This document shows positions 59,415 to 64,000 of a stretch of 64,000 nt of DNA, piece after piece. The first letter of the stretch is position 1; every line of letters starts with the position of its first letter. The notes beneath the pieces were generated by a model. It made no database searches and was not told the origin of the DNA. It saw nothing but the letters and a program-made list of their open reading frames with translations. The translations under genes and the position numbers were made by a program. The DNA comes from Chinchilla lanigera. Its lineage: Eukaryota; Chordata; Mammalia; Rodentia; Chinchillidae. The stretch covers positions 12,164,830-12,228,829 of the forward strand of contig NW_004955405.1 of the NCBI RefSeq assembly GCF_000276665.1, read 5' to 3'.

Positions 59415-59670
59415 AATAGCATGGCATTATGTTTAAGTGTACAGGTGATGGAGTAGCACTGTTTGGTTTTGAATTCCAACTCTGCCATCTACTAATTAAA
59501 GGACTGCACCCGATGCTTAATCTCTCTGAGGTTCAGTTTCCTCATTCGTTGAATTGGAGAAATAACAGCATTGACCTATGGTGGTTATTATTATGATTAA
59601 ATAACACAAAATCCTTAAATACTTGCCATAAGTTGAGCCATTGAGAAATTTTAGCCATTATTAATACTAT
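59415..59670 (+). mobile_element. MIR SINE, sense
   Basis: AATAGCATGGCATTATGTTT, TTTTGAATTCCAACTCTGCC, ATCTCTCTGAGGTTCAGTTT, CCTCATTCGTTGAATTGGAG and TTATGATTAAATAACACAAA follow the MIR consensus from 5' half to 3' end. This is the best-preserved MIR in the window. Confidence 0.92.
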
Positions 59671-59778
59671 CATTAATTATTACTGCCGTGTTTATCTAGA
59701 AACATGGATTTGCATAACTAATAGTCATGGTAACAGCTAATACTTGTGTATGCATTGTATATTTCTTGAGCTACTAGA

Positions 59779-59870
59779 CATTTTTTTTTTTGGTGGTGCT
59801 GGGGATCAAACCCAGGACCTTGTGCATGCAAGGCAAGAACTCTACCACTGAGCCGTATTCCCAGCCCATT
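59779..59870 (-). mobile_element. ID-type SINE, antisense
   Basis: A T-run precedes GGTGGTGCTGGGGATCAAAC and CAGGACCTTGTGCATGCAAG, then TCTACCACTGAGCCGTATTC and CCAGCCC. This is the reverse complement of an ID body with both boxes. It differs from the CTGGTACC-type copies elsewhere, so it is an older or different subfamily. The target duplication is not clear. Confidence 0.9.
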
Positions 59871-62800
59871 ATAAGACATACTGATTAGCTAAATGGAAAC
59901 AACTTTGAAAATTTAGCCAACTTCTATTCTGTTTGTAGACTTTATTGTATATTATCTTTGTAGCTTTCATAAATAAACTATACACATTTCCATGATGCAT
60001 ACTTTGTTTTTTATGGAGCTTTCTTATAGAGATCATAAACCAAAGATCTAAACCTACCATTAGAATCCTCTAAAGAAAACTGTAACTTCCCTTAGATCCT
60101 AGTACTGTCCTCTGGATATGACATTTAATACTAGAATTGGGAATTGTATCACAGGTTATTCAATCATGCCTTTTCTTACATTTGCTACCTGGGAAGGTCT
60201 CTTTTATGCTGACAACTGACAGTTAAATTAAAATGTTTCTTTTAGTTGGTGAACTATAGACATCATGAAACATCATTATCTCAATTATGGCTAATCTTAA
60301 ATAATTCTCCATCTCCAAGATCTAGAGGAATGTTTTGTTGGGAAGGGCGACTCTTGTATGAAACCTCTCACAAAGTTCACAGGTGAGAGAAGGGGACACA
60401 CGTTACATAATTTTAAAATTGTGCAATATAACATATTAATAAAATGTTTGTCAGATAAACTTCCTACATTGAAATTTTCATCCAAGTATTACTATTTCAG
60501 ATAGTTTTTTTGCTATTGCCACATGGCGGCACCACTTTAGCTGATTAACAGAGACTTCTGCATTTATTGTCAGCATTAGTCTTCAGTTGCGTGAAGGCTG
60601 TAGGAGTGCATTCCTATCATGAAATACACCAGCTCTGTGCTGTCTGACAGTACTGTAAGTTTGTTTATCCCCACATATGCTTTTGCTGGCATAATATATT
60701 TTATAAAGTCTCTTTCCCCATTGAAGTTTTAGGTTTTAATTGAAATATTTTTTGTTTTTCATGGAAATATTAAAAATACCTGAGAGCTCAGAGGATAGTG
60801 TCTGCACATGCTTCTGAATTTCTTTCACAGAATATAGAGCTGTAAGAGACTACCAAGTTTGTTTAGTCTAACTCTGTAACATTAACACTTCCAGAAAACG
60901 AGTCCTTTAAGTGGGTTAGGATAATAGAAGGAGGCCAGGGAGGCGCTGGATCTCCCTCTTCTCAACTAAACTGTTTCTGGATGTGAAGTGCTAATCACAC
61001 TGAAAGAACTGGATAAATAAGTACACTCAGATTGTTCTTGTCTATAGAAACCAGTATGAACAGAAAAAAAGCAATTCAAGTGTAAAGACTTGGAAACTAG
61101 TACATGCATGGAAGATAGTTCATTTTGATTACTTACTGGTTCAACGTGCAGATTCAATTATAACCCACTTCTTTTTGAGCTCATGAATATTAAACAAACA
61201 TTCTGATTGTATTCACTTTTACAAGTCCCTGAATCAAATATGGGCATAACATGACTTTAATGACATTTATTAGTTAAAGAAAATCATCATAGAATTTGTG
61301 AAACAAATAAATGTTTCTGACAGAAGGATCAGGCTTTTAAGTTTTATTTCCTTATTTAGAACCCTGCATAACTCACGATTTTGGCATTGGAGAAGTCAAT
61401 TCTTTCTCTAGTCCAGTGACTTAAAGACTGAAGGCAATTTTTAAATGAAATATAAGTGAATAATTTCTTCAATATTTTTGTTAGATATATAATCTGAAAT
61501 TTTATCTTTTTTCATTTGAAGGTAGAATTAACATTTTCTAGGAATATTAAAAATTTATTTTATTAACTGCTTACATCTCAGGGAAAGGGGGCTACATACT
61601 TTCAGAAATTACAAAAGGAAAAATCACTGGGTTCCTTTGTAACACTGAAAGGAGAGGAAGAAATACTTACTTGACTTTGCTGCTGAGTTTATTGGGTAAA
61701 GTTACATTTAAGAAGAATTAATGAGCTAATAAGCTGCGGCCACTTGTTAATAAACTTCTGTCTGTTTCAGTTGAAACAATCCATTTACTAATTTAATCAG
61801 TCATTAGAGACTTTACTAATTGATAAATGCATTATTTAATTCCAAAATAACTTGAGCGCTACTTTGTAGTAATTTTCAGGAGTACCTAAACACATTTATA
61901 GGATGCAAAGAGCAGAAAAAAGCCTTCTTCGACTCTTTCTTGACAAACATCATTTAGAGACATCTTAAAGGCCACTTAGCAGGTAACATCTTCGCTCAAG
62001 CATATGGGAGCGGTTCCAGAATGCTCAGATACTCTAAGGTGCTAAGCCTGTGGAATTTAGATCAGTAATCCTGAATAACCAGATTAGATTTCTGAAATCT
62101 GAAAAGTCTGGTGACCTGTGGAAGATTACCTAGTTCTTACAATCTAATAGAGAACCCCAACTTCTCAACTCTTAAAATGTATACAGCCACATACATATGG
62201 GCAGCAAGAGCGCAGACATTTAAAACAGAGCAGAAAAAAGTAACTTGAACAGAATGTGGCATTTCCCTTGGTCTATGCTAACGGCCCACATACAACATGC
62301 TTACAAAACCCACCCTGGCACTTATATTCATCAGCATTTAAAAGTGATTGGAATGGACATCTAGGATGTATGAACTTGTATCCAATCTGGAAATAAAGGA
62401 AAAAGAACTTCCTACAGCAGGGCTGCATTTTCCCTGGTTATCACACTAAGTTGATATGCAGTTCCTTTTCTTCCTCAGCTGTGCTTTTAAAGCCAAACAC
62501 AGAATTTTAATTGTACCTTTTCAGCACTCCAAAGCCAGCAGCATTAAACAGTTCTTTTTGCAAGGAAAATAATGCTGGGGGTTGCTTTTTAAAATGCCAC
62601 CAGGATTTAAAGACTCCAAGGAAATATGCAGAAAGGAATGACTTCATTTTCTTTATATTATCTGCTTAATTTTTGGACTCAAGTCGGTAACACTTTGTCT
62701 TGTTAAAAACTAGAGACTGCTACCTCTTTAGCTGTCCCCTTTGGGGAGGCAGTTTTCTAAATACTGCTGTAATAGAAGTTCCGCACACTAACTTGGGAGG

Positions 62801-63429
62801 TTGCATATCCCACATACTCACACAGACTCACTATAAGTTGAAACTCCAATAATCTCAGAAGAATGCTTAGCGAGCCAATGGTCTATGAATCTGTTTTGGT
62901 GATTCTTGCTGTCACTTCTTGATAACTGCTCCAACAAAGTGTAAACAATTTTCATGATAACACTGGACAGCTACGTAAAAGTAATTGTGGCTGGGGAAAA
63001 GGAAAAACTGATCAATCTTGGAATGTATTTGTTCATCTTTGTAGTGAGTTTAAAGATATCGGGGCTCATTTCCCCAGCGTTTCTGTTTTGCTGTTCTTTT
63101 GTTTCTTATTTTGGTCCTATAAGCATTATATTTTAATCTGTTTCCCAATTTAAAAATAGAATGTATCCTGTGGGAAAATATGTCTCCTTTCTTTGGTCCT
63201 TACTTCCCCAGGATTCTAACGCTTCATTGCTAGGCATTATTGTAGCACTGGACATAACACACAGTATAATACAGGGAGTCAGGCTTTGGAGAATTTATTT
63301 CAATTTACATACAATCCTCCAAACCTCAGGCGAGCTTGATGTGAAATCTGACACAGCAGCGTCTCCCCAGCAGGATCTTCCTCTGCTCTCCTGGTTAACA
63401 GCCAAAGGCTCCAGTGGTCCCTCTGGGGA
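59871..63429. other. Repeat-poor DNA upstream of the CpG island
   Basis: About 3.5 kb with no recognisable transposon. It includes a cluster of TAAT/ATTA cores at 61,715-61,845 and a partial CTCF-like match at 60,519-60,532. It is plausibly upstream regulatory DNA for the gene starting at the right edge. No coding exon supported. Confidence 0.45.
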
Positions 63430-63730
63430 GCCGCAGTGGGGCTAGAGTCGGCAAGAGGGGTGACTGCGGGGCTTGTTGCGCTAAAGATTTACAATGTACT
63501 TCTTGCAGGCAGCTCAGCAACCCCCTCTGAGGCTGTGGGTGTCTGGTGTGACGGAGCGGAGAAAAGCTCTCTAATCTCCCAGCGCCTGCCTCTGCCTCCG
63601 CCGCTCACCACTCCCCTCCCTCCCGCCTTCCCTGCCTCCTCGCGCTCCCTCGCTCTCTCCTTCGCCTTTCTCCGGGAGTTTCAGCCCCTGAATGCAGCTG
63701 GAGTAGCTTTGGCAATCTAAACCCGGCGCC

Positions 63731-63800
63731 TGTGTACACACACAGACACACAGACAGACACACGCGCACACACGCGCACGCACACACGCACACACATGCG
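63731..63800. repeat. (CA/CG)n alternating purine-pyrimidine tract
   Basis: Two alternating pyrimidine-purine runs, 63,731-63,744 and 63,758-63,800, are separated by a short CAGA-interrupted stretch. The second run is 43 bp of unbroken alternation containing several CpG steps. Confidence 0.92.
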
Positions 63801-63872
63801 ACCGCGCTCTCCCGCAGGCACTTGGGCTCCCTCCCCGGGGACGAGGAGCCAACCTTCATCTACCTGAAGTGG

Positions 63873-63932
63873 ATGGCCCGGCTGGACACTTCTCCCTTAC
63901 TTGCCGGCTCCGGAGGGCAGAGCGAGCTCTGA
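63873..63932 (+). other. Possible short upstream ORF
   Basis: An ATG with G at +4 opens a 19-codon frame ending in TGA at 63,930-63,932, within the presumed GC-rich 5' UTR. If the transcript runs on the plus strand it could act as a uORF. It has no value if transcription starts elsewhere or on the other strand. Confidence 0.25.
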
Positions 63933-64000
63933 ACGCGGCAGGCTCGCCGTCCGGTCTGCAGCCTCACGCCGCTCGCCGCCGCCGCAGCCTGAAGTGCTGC

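Larger units (their letters stand above)
63430..64000. promoter_or_regulatory. CpG island, probable promoter / first-exon region (partial)
   Basis: GC content and CpG density rise abruptly after about 63,430, with dozens of CpGs in the last 450 bases against near absence elsewhere in the window. Pyrimidine-rich CCTCCCTCCCGCC runs, a (CA/CG)n tract and GCCGCCGCCG near 63,975 are typical of mammalian CpG-island promoters and GC-rich 5' UTRs. No TATA box is evident, which is usual for this class. Transcription direction cannot be fixed. A plus-strand gene running off the right edge is the simplest reading. The gene is not identified. Confidence 0.75.

Noticed and set aside
63605..63859. Cysteine/valine-rich frames across the CA repeat
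   Set aside because: The protein pattern is a direct product of (CA/TG)n and has no coding value.
1..64000. About a hundred ORFs of 60-133 codons on both strands
   Set aside because: None has a recognisable domain, start context plus coding composition, or splice structure. Many lie inside L1, LTR or SINE sequence, and lengths are within chance expectation for 64 kb.
1..64000. CRISPR array, operon, riboswitch or bacterial terminators
   Set aside because: SINEs, LINEs and a CpG island show a mammalian nuclear genome. T-runs are SINE/LINE tails or AT-rich DNA, and no regularly spaced direct repeats exist.
63430..64000. Naming the gene at the right edge
   Set aside because: The leader sequence gave no match I could trust from memory, so any symbol would be a guess.

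Overview
The window is nuclear DNA from a placental mammal, almost certainly a rodent outside the mouse/rat group. The evidence is in the repeats. There are seven tRNA-derived ID-type SINEs, one 7SL-derived B1 with the internal duplication typical of rodent B1, two B1-ID fusion SINEs in the B1-first order (B1-dID), many L1 LINE fragments, and numerous ERVL-MaLR LTRs alongside older MIR, L2, MER5A-like and Tigger-like fossils. B1-dID is reported from the squirrel, dormouse and beaver side of the rodent tree, so that is the likely placement. I cannot name the species.

I find no protein-coding exon that I can support. Open reading frames are short (133 codons at most), lack recognisable domains, and mostly overlap transposons or are expected by chance. 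From 1 to about 63,400 the window reads as AT-rich intergenic DNA or a very long intron. The last 570 bases (about 63,430-64,000) change sharply to a CpG island with a (CA/CG)n tract and a short upstream-ORF candidate. This looks like the promoter and first-exon region of a gene lying mostly beyond the right edge. I could not identify that gene.

Layout: 1-5,260 holds two L1 3' ends, one carrying an ID insertion. 5,260-6,600 is a GC-balanced unique block split by a MaLR LTR. 9,100-11,200 holds L2, L1 and a MaLR LTR with a near-perfect 5-bp duplication. 15,000-21,850 is a dense cluster of MLT1, L1, B1-dID, LTR, MER5A, ID and B1 copies. 21,850-25,900 is mostly unassigned and contains a diverged direct repeat. 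25,900-29,500 has an ERV1-like LTR and an L2. 31,600-33,060 is a MIR and a MaLR cluster. 35,340-38,600 is an L2 carrying a hAT-like MITE, then an L1. 39,100-43,850 holds MLT1, two adjacent IDs, L1, MER5A and MaLR. 44,690-53,700 is L1-dominated with nested SINEs and ends in a Tigger-like element. 53,700-63,400 is poor in recognisable repeats and may hold regulatory DNA for the downstream promoter.

No genes act together here. The main structure is layered transposon insertion plus one promoter at the right edge. Repeat family names come from recognising consensus patterns by eye, so subfamily assignments and boundaries are approximate.
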